Source: Lewinellaceae bacterium
GTDB taxonomy: Bacteria > Bacteroidota > Bacteroidia > Chitinophagales > Saprospiraceae
Length of the DNA: 64,000 bases
Direction: 5' to 3'
NCBI GenBank assembly: GCA_016712415.1
Contig: JADJRC010000047.1
Location: 62,001-126,000, forward strand
Part shown: positions 42,005 through 50,244 of the stretch, piece after piece
Numbering within the stretch: the first letter of the stretch is position 1
Layout: every line of letters begins with the position of its first letter
Notes under the pieces: generated by a model
The model's database searches: none
Seen by the model: only the letters and a program-made list of their open reading frames with translations
Told to the model about the DNA's origin: nothing
Program-made: the position numbers and the translations under genes

Positions 42005-42730
42005 TCAACCCTCCTTTTTCTTTGTTGTACGCTTTGGTTTTGCCGGCGCTTCACTCGTCGATTCAAGCCCCTCTTCGGCAGGCTCTGCCGACTTGTGTAC
42101 GATATCATCAATAATGATTCCGCCAGTGGATTCCAGTCCTTCTTCGGCAGTTTCCGCCGATTTATGGACAATATCATCGATCACAATTCCTTGTTCTTCC
42201 CCGGTTCCGGCAGCGTCGGTTGATTCAGAAAACGATTCCAGGTCTTCTTTTGCTGTTTCGGATTTATGCACAATATCGTCAATGATAATATTGGCAGAAT
42301 CGGCCTCGGGGGCAGGTTCTGCCGTTTTGGGCGTTTCTTCTTCGCGGTTGAGCGATTCCAGCACCTCTTCGGCTTTGTCCACCGCTTTTTCGATGGCTTC
42401 TTCTGCTTTTTCCGCGGCCACTTTTACAACTGCCCGCGCAGTGTCCAATGCATCCATCAGCACATCGCCGAGCACAGTGGCGGATGCATCGAGCAGGTCA
42501 TCATCCTTTGCAGCCGGAGCGGCTTTTTCAGAGGATTTTGCTTTTATTCCTGCTGCGATTTCAGATTTAACGGCTTCTTTAGCGGCCTCTATCTTCTGCT
42601 TTTCCGCTTCCTTTTGGGCGCGACGGCTTTCCTTTTCCTTGGCAGCGTTCACCTGGCGTTCCACCTCGCCACGGGTCTTTTCCATTTCGGCCAGTTTTTC
42701 GCGCTTGGAGCCGAGCCGTTCTTCAATCAT
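42005..42730 (-). CDS. Coiled-coil protein with repeated IIDDIVHKS motif
   Basis: This 241-residue soluble protein is not assignable to a known family. Residues 1-70 are a charged helix (KREKLAEMEKTRGEVERQVN). Residues about 75-130 are alanine/glutamate-rich helix. The C-terminal half has three copies of an acidic motif, (I)IIDDIVHKS or IVIDDIVHKS, spaced about 30-45 residues apart and each followed by an E-rich EEGLES-like element. The last residues are basic (KPKRTTKKKEG). The repeats look like short linear binding motifs in a disordered tail. It lies 50 bases downstream of the coiled-coil gene at 42781; the two probably form a unit. Confidence 0.72.
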   Translation of the reverse strand: MIEERLGSKREKLAEMEKTRGEVERQVNAAKEKESRRAQKEAEKQKIEAAKEAVKSEIAAGIKAKSSEKAAPAAKDDDLLDASATVLGDVLMDALDTARAVVKVAAEKAEEAIEKAVDKAEEVLESLNREEETPKTAEPAPEADSANIIIDDIVHKSETAKEDLESFSESTDAAGTGEEQGIVIDDIVHKSAETAEEGLESTGGIIIDDIVHKSAEPAEEGLESTSEAPAKPKRTTKKKEG

Positions 42731-42780
42731 CTTGATCTTGGCTGTGCGGATTTGCGCTTCCAGTTGACCTTCACTTGAAT

Positions 42781-43674
42781 TTACTTTTTGCGCTGAAAAT
42801 TGAGTTCCTCCTCATCACGGCGGATGCTGCCTTCCATACGTTGGATAGCCTCCATGAGGCCGCCCAGTCTGCGTTCATGGCGCTCCGTTACGGAACCTTC
42901 ATTGACAGAAGGGCCGAATTTGCGTTCCTTTGCTTTTTTGAAGGCGCCGTCTATGCGATCCCACAATTGATTGCGGTGTTCATTGCTTAGTTTGGCATCC
43001 CGGTATTTGCGTTGTATTTGCTTGAGGTCTTCGAATATACTGCCCAGTTTTGAGCTGCCTGCGGCGATGCGCGCTTCTACCTCAGCAAGGGTTTTGCTGA
43101 ATTCATCAAACACAACCTGGGAGGCTGCAATGAACTCACCCTGCACCTGGGTGCGCATTTTTTTGAGGTCGTTAAACAAGGCATTGATGTTGTCGCGCAG
43201 GTTATCTGCGTGTTCGCGATACAGGTTGCGCTCGCGGCTCTGGGACTGAACTTTGTCCCAAAACGATTTCAGGCTATCCCATACCTTGTTATCGTAGGAA
43301 GCAAGGGACTCTACCTTTTCCTTGAATTCGGCAAGTTCCTGCTGGTAAGCAGCGTGGAGTTTGGCCGACAACACTGCAAAGTGCCATTCCGTTTGCGCAC
43401 GTTGAATAATGTCACCGCGTTCTACCAAAAGGTCATCCGGGAGCAGGCTTTCTGTCACGCTCAGTTCTCGTTCCAGGGTAGTATGGCCTTCCGGGAATTC
43501 TATTTCTTTCCCCTCACGCCATTCATTCATCATCTTATTGACAAAATCATCGCCGGCAATGGCTTCCGGAAATGTATACAGTACGACCTTGTTAACATCG
43601 GCTTTTAGTTCCAGTGCGATCAGGACTTTTTCGTTCTCGGCGTTGGTTCCCCAAATTACAACTTTGTTCTTCAT
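42781..43674 (-). CDS. Coiled-coil protein of unknown function
   Basis: This 297-residue cytoplasmic protein has a short globular N-terminus (MKNKVVIWGTNAENEKVLIALELK and VVLYTFPEAIAGDDFVNKMMNEW), then LSVTESLLPDDLLVERGDIIQRAQTEW. From residue about 95 to the end it is an almost continuous helix (YQQELAEFKEKVESL, ERNLYREHADNLRDNINALFNDLKKM, KRRLGG-type basic patches). The C-terminal part resembles DUF349-like helical repeats but I cannot confirm it. Context (followed by the IIDDIVHKS protein) suggests a two-component structural complex; function is unknown. Confidence 0.75.
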   Translation of the reverse strand: MKNKVVIWGTNAENEKVLIALELKADVNKVVLYTFPEAIAGDDFVNKMMNEWREGKEIEFPEGHTTLERELSVTESLLPDDLLVERGDIIQRAQTEWHFAVLSAKLHAAYQQELAEFKEKVESLASYDNKVWDSLKSFWDKVQSQSRERNLYREHADNLRDNINALFNDLKKMRTQVQGEFIAASQVVFDEFSKTLAEVEARIAAGSSKLGSIFEDLKQIQRKYRDAKLSNEHRNQLWDRIDGAFKKAKERKFGPSVNEGSVTERHERRLGGLMEAIQRMEGSIRRDEEELNFQRKK

Positions 43675-43724
43675 TTAAATACGGTACGTTGATACGTGAA
43701 GGGCTGCTGGTTTGTTTGACACTG

Positions 43725-43732
43725 CAAAATTA
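43725..43732 (-). promoter_or_regulatory. Putative -7 promoter element for the coiled-coil pair
   Basis: The minus strand reads TAATTTTGCAG, matching TAnnTTTG, 50 bases before the ATG at 43674 and overlapping the 3' end of asd. Confidence 0.38.
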
Positions 43733-44752
43733 TACTTCAACGGCAGTTTTTTTCATTTTTAGTTTCAAAATCCCCGTTGAAAGAAGGTATTCGGCAATTT
43801 GTACCGCGTTGGTGGCAGCGCCTTTGCGCAAATTATCCGAAACGATCCACATGTTCAGTGTATTCGGCTGGCTTTCGTCGCGGCGAAGCCGGCCGACAAA
43901 AACATCGTCTTTTTCGTGTGCAAACAAGGGCATGGGGTACTGCAACTCCGCAGGATTGTCGGTCAATACAATTCCCGGCGAAGCGGCCAGCAGGGCGCGA
44001 ACCTCGTCCAGATCGAAATCCCGCTCGAATTCTACGTTGACCGCTTCCGAATGACCTCCGATCACGGGAACCCGCACGGTCGTCGACGTGATGCGGATAC
44101 TGTCGTCGCCCATGATCTTCTTCGTCTCATTCACCATTTTCATTTCTTCTTTGGTATACCCGTTTTCCGTGAATACGTCGATATGCGGCAATAAATTCAG
44201 GTCAATCTGGTACGGATAGGCCCGCTCACCCGATTTCCCTTTTCGTTCGTTCATCAGCTGGGTAACGGCTTTTACACCGGTGCCGGTCACCGACTGGTAC
44301 GTGCTCACCACTACCCTTCGGATTTTATACTTGTCGTGCAACGGCTTCAAGGCCACCACCATCTGAATCGTCGAGCAGTTGGGGTTGGCAATGATCTTGT
44401 CCTTTTTGGTCAGCACACCGGCATTTACCTCGGGCACCACAAGTTTCTTTTCGGGGTCCATGCGCCAGGCCGAAGAGTTGTCGATCACCACGGTGCCCTT
44501 ATCGGCAAAGCGCGGCGCCCATTCTTTCGATACGCTTCCCCCAGCCGAGAAAATGGCAACATCCGGCCGTTTGCCCACGGCAGCGTCCATGCTGATGATC
44601 TTGTATCGCTTTCCCCTGAACTTGACCGTCTTGCCTACCGAACGCTCGGAGGCCACCGGAAAGAGTTTGGTCACCGGGAAATTGCGCTCTTCGAGCACTT
44701 GTAACATTTTTGAGCCTACCAACCCTGTGGCGCCTACAACTGCTACCTTCAT
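43730..44752 (-). CDS. asd: Aspartate-semialdehyde dehydrogenase
   Basis: This enzyme reduces aspartyl phosphate to aspartate semialdehyde with NADPH. From ATG 44752 the 340-residue protein starts MKVAVVGATGLVGSKMLQVL, the NADP-binding loop. The catalytic cysteine is Cys126 in ANPNCSTIQMV. Further markers are SSAWRMDPEKKLVVPEVN, STYQSVTGTGVKAVTQL and VPVIGGHSEAVNVEF with the active-site His. An upstream start at 44800 adds 16 residues before the Rossmann strand and is rejected. It supplies the pathway begun by lysC and leading to dapF. Confidence 0.96.
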   Translation of the reverse strand: MKVAVVGATGLVGSKMLQVLEERNFPVTKLFPVASERSVGKTVKFRGKRYKIISMDAAVGKRPDVAIFSAGGSVSKEWAPRFADKGTVVIDNSSAWRMDPEKKLVVPEVNAGVLTKKDKIIANPNCSTIQMVVALKPLHDKYKIRRVVVSTYQSVTGTGVKAVTQLMNERKGKSGERAYPYQIDLNLLPHIDVFTENGYTKEEMKMVNETKKIMGDDSIRITSTTVRVPVIGGHSEAVNVEFERDFDLDEVRALLAASPGIVLTDNPAELQYPMPLFAHEKDDVFVGRLRRDESQPNTLNMWIVSDNLRKGAATNAVQIAEYLLSTGILKLKMKKTAVEV

Positions 44753-44877
44753 TTTATGTCTGATGTTTGAGTGTTTGGTGGATGCGGGAAGGCCGTTCAT
44801 AGGTTTAAAACAGCATCCGCACTGTAATTTTTTTATGGTCAGTTGGTTTCAGACGGTTTCTTATAGTTTTGGGGCTG

Positions 44878-44885
44878 CAAAGATA
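44878..44885 (-). promoter_or_regulatory. Putative -7 promoter element for asd
   Basis: The minus strand reads TATCTTTGCAG, matching TAnnTTTG, about 125 bases before the asd ATG; the divergent psd promoter-like motif lies 68 bases away. Confidence 0.35.
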
Positions 44886-44952
44886 AGGATAGCGCTGCGT
44901 TTTATTTGAATCCAAATAAGTTGCGTTCACCGTGTGCCGGGACAAAATTTTC

Positions 44953-44960
44953 TAATTTTG
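44953..44960 (+). promoter_or_regulatory. Putative -7 promoter element for psd
   Basis: TAATTTTGCCGCC matches TAnnTTTG and lies 29 bases before the psd ATG at 44990. TTG at 44921-44923 is a distant -33 candidate. Confidence 0.42.
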
Positions 44961-44989
44961 CCGCCTGAAAAAGAACTGAATATCCACTT

Positions 44990-45649
44990 ATGATTTTGAG
45001 AATCCATAAAGAAGGCTGGTCCATACTGATTGTTACTGCCCTCATCCTGATACTTGTCAACCTCGCCGCCTGGCGGTTTTTGCCCGTTGTATTTTGGCCT
45101 TTGCTGTTTTTTTCGGCAATACTGTACATAGCCGTACTCCAGTTTTTCCGAAATCCCGTTCGGGAGATCGTGGTCGCCGACGACAAAATCGTTTATGCCC
45201 CTGCTGACGGTCGCGTTTGTGTGATCGAAACGGTACAGGAAGGGGAGTATTTCAACGATAAACGACTACAGGTGTCGATTTTTATGTCGCCTCTTAATGT
45301 ACACGTCAATCGGAACCCGGTAAGCGGTGTCATCCATTACTTCCGCTACCACCCGGGCAAGTACCTGGTGGCCTGGCATCCGAAAAGCAGTACGGAAAAT
45401 GAGCGCACAACGGTGGTCTATAAGAAGGGGAATACAGAAATTCTCATGCGCCAGATTGCCGGAGCAGTCGCCAGGCGCATTAAATGGTATATCCGGGAAG
45501 GTGACCGTGTGGAACAGGGCCGCGACATGGGATTCATCAAATTCGGCTCACGGGTCGATCTTTTCCTGCCGCTCGATGCCCAAATAGAGGTGCAAATGGA
45601 CCAACAGGTGAAAGGCAACCAAACCATTGTGGCGCGACTGAAGGCATAA
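44990..45649 (+). CDS. psd: Phosphatidylserine decarboxylase family protein (short form)
   Basis: This 219-residue enzyme makes phosphatidylethanolamine from phosphatidylserine. Two N-terminal hydrophobic segments (SILIVTALILILVNLAAW, VVFWPLLFFSAILYIAVLQFF) anchor it. The body has YAPADGRVCVIETVQEGEYF, VSIFMSPLNVHVNRNPVSG, and KWYIREGDRVEQGRDMGFIKFGSRVDLFLP. The FGS site would self-cleave to the pyruvoyl Ser subunit, leaving an alpha subunit of about 37 residues. The size matches the short 'archaeal-type' Psd common in Bacteroidetes. It is divergent from asd. Confidence 0.93.
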   Translation: MILRIHKEGWSILIVTALILILVNLAAWRFLPVVFWPLLFFSAILYIAVLQFFRNPVREIVVADDKIVYAPADGRVCVIETVQEGEYFNDKRLQVSIFMSPLNVHVNRNPVSGVIHYFRYHPGKYLVAWHPKSSTENERTTVVYKKGNTEILMRQIAGAVARRIKWYIREGDRVEQGRDMGFIKFGSRVDLFLPLDAQIEVQMDQQVKGNQTIVARLKA

Positions 45650-45695
45650 CCGGCCCACTTGTCGCACCGGCGTTTTTCTATTTAACAGTACTTTA

Positions 45696-45743
45696 ATGGC
45701 CGTCGCATGAAACCCCGGACAGGAGTTGGGGTCTAAAGGCCAT
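45696..45743 (+). promoter_or_regulatory. Nested hairpin in the leader of the Spy-like gene
   Basis: ATGGCC (45696-45701) pairs with GGCCAT (45738-45743), and inside it ACCCC (45712-45716) pairs with GGGGT (45728-45732). The structure ends 22 bases before ATG 45766. It could be a leader regulatory element or the terminator of psd, but no T run follows. Confidence 0.35.
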
Positions 45744-45765
45744 ACTGTTTAAAAAATACTCAAAC

Positions 45766-46215
45766 ATGAAAAAATCGATGTTTTCCAGATCATTTTTTGC
45801 CGTTGTGCTCGGCTGCTTTGTAGCACTTTCGCTTAACGCACAATCTGACGCTGCGCCTGTCGGTAAAGTACAGAAAACGGAAAAGAAGCAAGCCCATGAG
45901 GGCAACCTGTCATCAGAATTAAACCTGACGGAGAATCAAAAAGCCGAATTCAAAAAGATTGATTCGGATTTTGCCGAAAAATCAAAAGCGGCACGCGCCG
46001 CAAGGAAAGAAGACAAGGCAAAAATGCGCGAAGACCGCATCAGGGCGCACAAAGCCGTGCTGACACCGGAGCAGGCCGCCAAATACGACCAAATACTGGC
46101 CAAAAAAGAAAAGAAACACCAGGAGCGCCAACAAAAAAAGGCCACTAAAAAACAGGCAAAAAAAGAAAAGAAGGCTGAAAAGAAAGCCATGAAGAAAGAA
46201 CTGAAAAAGCAATAG
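45766..46215 (+). CDS. Spy/CpxP-like small periplasmic protein, lysine-rich
   Basis: This 149-residue exported protein has a signal peptide (SFFAVVLGCFVALSLNAQ). LNLTENQKAEFKKIDSDFAEKSKAARAARKEDKAKMREDRIRAHKAVLTPEQAAKYDQIL follows, which matches the Spy/CpxP-like pattern of helices ending in an LTPEQ motif. The C-terminal 50 residues are almost only Lys, Glu, Gln and Ala (KKATKKQAKKEKKAEKKAMK), an extreme basic tail. Spy-like proteins act as periplasmic chaperones under envelope stress; whether this one does is inference. The gene is followed by the 95-nt repeat array. Confidence 0.78.
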   Translation: MKKSMFSRSFFAVVLGCFVALSLNAQSDAAPVGKVQKTEKKQAHEGNLSSELNLTENQKAEFKKIDSDFAEKSKAARAARKEDKAKMREDRIRAHKAVLTPEQAAKYDQILAKKEKKHQERQQKKATKKQAKKEKKAEKKAMKKELKKQ

Positions 46216-46263
46216 ATCGGTTCTTTGAAATGTTAAAACATGAGTCCATGCGAATTTAGCGTA

Positions 46264-46779
46264 TGGTAGTGTGGTTCCCGCAGATTCACGCAGAATATTG
46301 CCCGTTTTTTCTTCGGGTCCAGGTGAGGTTTCCGGCAGATTGCCAAATCTGCGCCAATCTGCGGGTTTTTTCTGCGTGAATCTGCGGGAAATAAACTCCG
46401 ATGGTAGAGTGTTTCCGGCAGATTCACTGCAGAATATTGCCAAATCTGCGCCAATCTGCGGGTTTTTTCTGCGTGAATCTGCGGGAAATAAATTCCGATG
46501 GTAGAGTGTTTCCGGCAGATTGCTGCAGAATATTGCCAAATCTGCGCCAATCTGCGGGTTTTTTCTGCGTGAATGGGAAATAAACTCCGATGGTAGAGTG
46601 TTTCCGGCAGATTGCTGCAGAATATTGCCAAATCTGCGCCAATCTGCGGGTTTTTCTGCGTGAATCGCGGGAAATAAACTCCGATGGTAGAGTGTTTCCG
46701 GCAGATTGCTGCAGAATATTGCCAAATCTGCGCCAATCTGCGGGTTTTTTCTGCGTGAATCTGCGGGAAATAAATTCCG
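46264..46779. repeat. Tandem array of about 95-nt units rich in ATCTGCG palindromes
   Basis: Four near-identical units start ATGGTAGAGTGTTTCCGGCA at 46401 (97 nt), 46498 (92), 46590 (94) and 46684 (96). They are preceded by a degenerate 137-nt unit from 46264 that carries a different insert. Every unit contains several ATCTGCG or CGCAGAT words in both orientations, such as CCGGCAGATT and AATCTGCGGG, so each can fold as an imperfect hairpin. Length differences come from the T run after CGGG and loss of an ATCTGCG word. The array fills the gap between convergent genes. The reading frames it keeps open on both strands are not credible proteins. Confidence 0.93.
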
Positions 46780-46804
46780 GGTGAACCATGCCCCTGTTCA
46801 AAAA

Positions 46805-47749
46805 TCACCTGTTTACTATCCTGAAACACTGGTGAATTTTCTTGTTCCGGAAATCCTCCGGGACCGTTTGTCTGGAAATGTCCCTGATTTCGGCAGCCCT
46901 GATCTCCTCTTCCCATATTTTAAACCGGCGGTTGTTGGTGGAAAAATAAACCACGCCGCCCGGACTGCAAAACCGCAGCACACGGTTGAGCAACAGCACG
47001 TGGTCGCGTTGAATATCCAGGGTGCCTTCCATGCGCTTGCTGTTGGAAAACGTAGGCGGGTCCACAACGATCAGGTCGAAGCGCTCTTGCGGCGGCTGTT
47101 CCAGCCAGGTCATTACATCTGCCTGTAACAGCCGGTGGCGTTCGTCTTCAAACCCGTTGAGCGACAGGTTCCTGTTTGCCCATTGCAAGTAGGTGTTGCT
47201 CATATCTACCGTCAACGTCTCCGCCGCTTCACCGGCAGCGGCATAAACACTAAACGAACCAGTATAGGCAAACAGGTTGAGTACCTTTTTGCCGTGCGAC
47301 TCCTGTCGCACCATCTGGCGGGTGATGCGATGGTCGAGAAACAACCCCACATCGAGATAATCGGCCGGATTGATGATGAAACGCAGGCCGTTTTCACGTA
47401 CGATAAATTCGGCGCCGGTTCTGGCGAAACGGTCGTACTGACTCAGTCCCTTTTGCCGCTGTCTGAACTTCAGAAAAATCAGGTCGGAAGAAACGCCCAA
47501 TACAGTACCGATCACAGCGATACAATCATCCAGCCAGGCGGCGTGTTCACCCGGTTCCATGCCGTGGTCGCGGGCGTATTCTGCCACGTGCACGATGTTT
47601 TCATATATATCAATGGCCAGTGGCGTACCCGGAATGTCATTGTCGTACACGCGGTAGCAGGAGATATTCTGACGCCGCGCCCATTTGCCCAGGTGCTTGT
47701 GCATTTTGGCGAGGCGGTTGGCAAAGGGTTCGAGTTTTGGATTCATCAT
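46805..47749 (-). CDS. Class I SAM-dependent rRNA methyltransferase (RlmK/RlmI-like)
   Basis: This 314-residue methyltransferase is similar to the C-terminal (RlmK) half of RlmKL, which makes m7G2069 in 23S rRNA. The N-terminal domain has FANRLAKMHKHLGKWARRQNISCYRVYDNDIPGTPLAIDIY. The SAM-binding core has GKKVLNLFAYTGSFSVYAAAGEAAETLTVDMSNTYLQWANRNL and the catalytic loop FDLIVVDPPTFSNSKRMEG, with VLRFCSPGGVVYFSTNNRRF following. It lacks the THUMP and first methyltransferase domains of E. coli RlmKL, so it is a stand-alone RlmK type. It is downstream of glpK, 26 bases away on the same strand. Confidence 0.87.
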   Translation of the reverse strand: MMNPKLEPFANRLAKMHKHLGKWARRQNISCYRVYDNDIPGTPLAIDIYENIVHVAEYARDHGMEPGEHAAWLDDCIAVIGTVLGVSSDLIFLKFRQRQKGLSQYDRFARTGAEFIVRENGLRFIINPADYLDVGLFLDHRITRQMVRQESHGKKVLNLFAYTGSFSVYAAAGEAAETLTVDMSNTYLQWANRNLSLNGFEDERHRLLQADVMTWLEQPPQERFDLIVVDPPTFSNSKRMEGTLDIQRDHVLLLNRVLRFCSPGGVVYFSTNNRRFKIWEEEIRAAEIRDISRQTVPEDFRNKKIHQCFRIVNR

Positions 47750-47775
47750 TTGCAGAAATTGCGGAAAACCGCGGC

Positions 47776-49260
47776 TTATGGTTTGAAAACACGCGCCGCC
47801 TCCACCGCTTTTTGCCAGCCATGATATAACTTTTCGGATTCCTCGTGCGGCATGCCGGGGGAGAACACGACATCGAGTTGCCAGTTCCGGGCAATGTCGG
47901 CCTCGTCCTTCCAGTACCCTACTGCCAGGCCGGCGAGGTAGGCTGCGCCGAGTGCGGTGGTTTCCTGCACCACCGGACGCTCTACATTAACGCCCAGCAT
48001 ATCACTCTGGAACTGCATCAGGAAGTTGTTGCGCACCATACCGCCGTCGACCCGAAGTGTTTTCAATTGTATGCCGGAATCTTTTTCCATGACGGTCAAT
48101 ACATCCTTCGTCTGGAACGCCACACTTTCGAGCGTGGCGCGTATAAGATGCGAACGGCTGCTGCCGCGTGTCAGGCCGAATATGGCGCCCCGGACTTCCG
48201 AGTCCCAGTAAGGCGTACCCAGGCCTACGAAAGCGGGCACCATGTAAACGCCCTCCGAGGATGGCAGACTGAGGGCAAACTGTTCCGTTTCCGCCGCATC
48301 GGCAAACAACTCCACGGTGTCGCGCATCCATTTCACAGCCGAGCCGGCCACGAAGATGGAGCCCTCCAGTGCGTATTCCACCTTCCCGCCGATGCCCCAG
48401 GCAATAGTCGTGAGCAGGCCGCTTGGTGATGCAACCGCCTTGTCGCCGGTGTTCATCAGCATAAAACAGCCGGTCCCGTACGTATTTTTTGCCATGCCTT
48501 CGGCAAAACACCCCTGCCCGAAAAGGGCGGCCTGCTGGTCGCCCGCCATACCGCACACCGGCACGCCCTCGATACCCAGCACAGCCTCGCGTGCGTAACC
48601 GTAAATGGCGGAAGAATCCATCACTTTGGGAAGCATGTTGGACGGAATATCGAGCGCAGCGCACAATTCATCGTCCCATTTCAGCGCCCGGATATCATAG
48701 ATCATCGTTCTGGAAGCATTGGTATAATCGGTTGCGTGGATGCGCTCTTCCGTCAGGTTCCAGAGGAGCCAGGTGTCAATCGTACCGAAAAGCAGGTTGC
48801 CGGCAAAGGCCTCCGCCTGGGCGCCGGGAACGTAATCGAGTATCCATTTGATCTTGGTACCCGAAAAATAGGCGTCGATCAGCAGGCCGGTTTTTGCCCG
48901 TACAATCGGGTCCAGCCCTTTTTCCTTTAATGAAGTACAGATATCAACCGTTTGACGACTTTGCCAGACAATGGCGTTGTACACCGGCTTCCCAGTCCTT
49001 TTATCCCAAACTACCGTTGTTTCGCGTTGGTTCGTAATGCCGATGGCTGCAATATTTTCTGCACCGACTTCTCCGACAACCTGCCGCACCGTTTCCTGCA
49101 CCGTTTCCCATATTTCCACGGGGTTATGCTCGACCCAGCCGGGCTTGGGAAAATACTGGGTGATTTCCTGCTGTGCAACGGCTATGGTATTCCCTTTTTT
49201 ATCGAATACGATTGCACGCGTGGATGTGGTTCCCTGGTCGATTGCGAGGATGTAATTCAT
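47776..49260 (-). CDS. glpK: Glycerol kinase
   Basis: This enzyme phosphorylates glycerol to sn-glycerol 3-phosphate. From ATG 49260 the 494-residue FGGY kinase starts MNYILAIDQGTTSTRAIVFD. Family markers are PGWVEHNPVEIWETV, ITNQRETTVVWDKRTGKPVYNAIVWQSRQT, GTIDTWLLWNLTE and the C-terminal LRVDGGMVRNNFLMQFQSDMLGVNVERPVVQETTALGAAYLAGLAVG. Length and motifs are standard. A four-residue longer start at 49272 is less likely. It is the last of the minus-strand glycerol genes, separated from glpF by a HisRS-like gene. Confidence 0.96.
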   Translation of the reverse strand: MNYILAIDQGTTSTRAIVFDKKGNTIAVAQQEITQYFPKPGWVEHNPVEIWETVQETVRQVVGEVGAENIAAIGITNQRETTVVWDKRTGKPVYNAIVWQSRQTVDICTSLKEKGLDPIVRAKTGLLIDAYFSGTKIKWILDYVPGAQAEAFAGNLLFGTIDTWLLWNLTEERIHATDYTNASRTMIYDIRALKWDDELCAALDIPSNMLPKVMDSSAIYGYAREAVLGIEGVPVCGMAGDQQAALFGQGCFAEGMAKNTYGTGCFMLMNTGDKAVASPSGLLTTIAWGIGGKVEYALEGSIFVAGSAVKWMRDTVELFADAAETEQFALSLPSSEGVYMVPAFVGLGTPYWDSEVRGAIFGLTRGSSRSHLIRATLESVAFQTKDVLTVMEKDSGIQLKTLRVDGGMVRNNFLMQFQSDMLGVNVERPVVQETTALGAAYLAGLAVGYWKDEADIARNWQLDVVFSPGMPHEESEKLYHGWQKAVEAARVFKP

Positions 49261-49325
49261 GTATTTGGGCAATTAATGAGTAGAGATGTGCAGTCAATCC
49301 CGTAAATGTCTTTGAAAATCTGAAA

Positions 49326-50192
49326 TTATAACAACCCATTGGTCATTTTATACAATAGTTCCAGCCCGATGCCGCTGATAAGCAGGCGTTCTTTGCCGTT
49401 GCCCGTTAGTTGGCGTGTCCAGTCGGTAAAGCCGCCGTCGGCGATTTCCATTTCCCCGCCACCGTGATTTGGGATGACAATTTTGAATTGTACACCGCAG
49501 TAATACGCCTGCTCCTTTCGGGCGGCTGCGGTGACTTCAATATCCAAATCGAACAACTTCTCCTGCAAAAATCCATGCATCATATCGAACATCCGGTTGT
49601 TGCCGCTTTTACCATCAAGGCTTATCAGTCGTAGTTTTATCGGCGAAATGCGCATTTTTTCCCCAAGAAAGGACTGGTAGAAATGAATATGCCGCCACAG
49701 ATTTTCTTTTTCGAAGTCAAAACTGCCTATGTCCCTTCCGGCGGATGTCAGACCCAGAACACTGAAATGCGGACTATACCCTGGCATATCCGGCACCTCC
49801 TGTGCGCGCACATGCCGGTGAACAGCGCTAAAATGTAGTGTTTCTCCTGGGAAACCATCCCGCTGCCTTCTGACCGCGCTTTCGAGGGCCAGTACATTGG
49901 TGGCGTCGGCTACCACTTCAGTACCCCGCAATGCCGAAACCACTTTATTCTGATGTGCCGTGGCAATAATAGAACAGGTGCCGAGCGGACAAACCGGAGC
50001 AAGTTCGAGGGGTATAAATCCGGCAGTTGCTGCAGAGGTTAGCCAGTCAAGTAAAAACCTGGACAATCCAACCGCATCGGCTGCAACCGGCTGAACAAAG
50101 CGATTGTTGCGATAGTTTTTCAAAAGTACGGACGGCGATTTGGCCTTCGATCTCCGGTGGAAAACTTCAAGCAACAGTCCAGACAGTTTCAA
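49326..50192 (-). CDS. HisRS/HisZ-like class II synthetase-fold protein inside the glycerol cluster
   Basis: This 288-residue protein shows traces of a class II aminoacyl-tRNA synthetase catalytic core of the HisRS/HisZ type. A motif-2-like segment reads LHFSAVHRHVRAQEVPD with PHFSVLGLTSAGRD, and a motif-3-like segment near the C-terminus reads MEIADGGFTDWTRQLTG and LLISGIGLELLYKM. It has no anticodon-binding domain and no histidine-binding motif I can identify. The N-terminal NRFVQPVAADAVG and LAPVCPLGTCSIIATAHQNKVVSALRGTEVV segments are distinctive. Only a TTG at 50192 is available as an early start, just after an in-frame TGA; no ATG occurs until far inside. Its function, and why it lies between glpK and glpF, are unknown. 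Confidence 0.6.
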   Translation of the reverse strand: MKLSGLLLEVFHRRSKAKSPSVLLKNYRNNRFVQPVAADAVGLSRFLLDWLTSAATAGFIPLELAPVCPLGTCSIIATAHQNKVVSALRGTEVVADATNVLALESAVRRQRDGFPGETLHFSAVHRHVRAQEVPDMPGYSPHFSVLGLTSAGRDIGSFDFEKENLWRHIHFYQSFLGEKMRISPIKLRLISLDGKSGNNRMFDMMHGFLQEKLFDLDIEVTAAARKEQAYYCGVQFKIVIPNHGGGEMEIADGGFTDWTRQLTGNGKERLLISGIGLELLYKMTNGLL

Positions 50193-50244
50193 CAGGCAAC
50201 ACTTTGCAGCCTGTCAAAATTCCACCATGTCGCAATAAGGGCCA

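Noticed and set aside
45982..46916. Minus-strand frames of 227-247 codons and plus-strand frames across the 95-nt repeat array
   Set aside because: They only restate the repeat in translation and include the antisense of the Spy-like gene; unit lengths are not multiples of three, so frames change between units.
49326..50192. Calling this gene hisZ
   Set aside because: No histidine-synthesis context and only partial class II core; a symbol would overstate the evidence.
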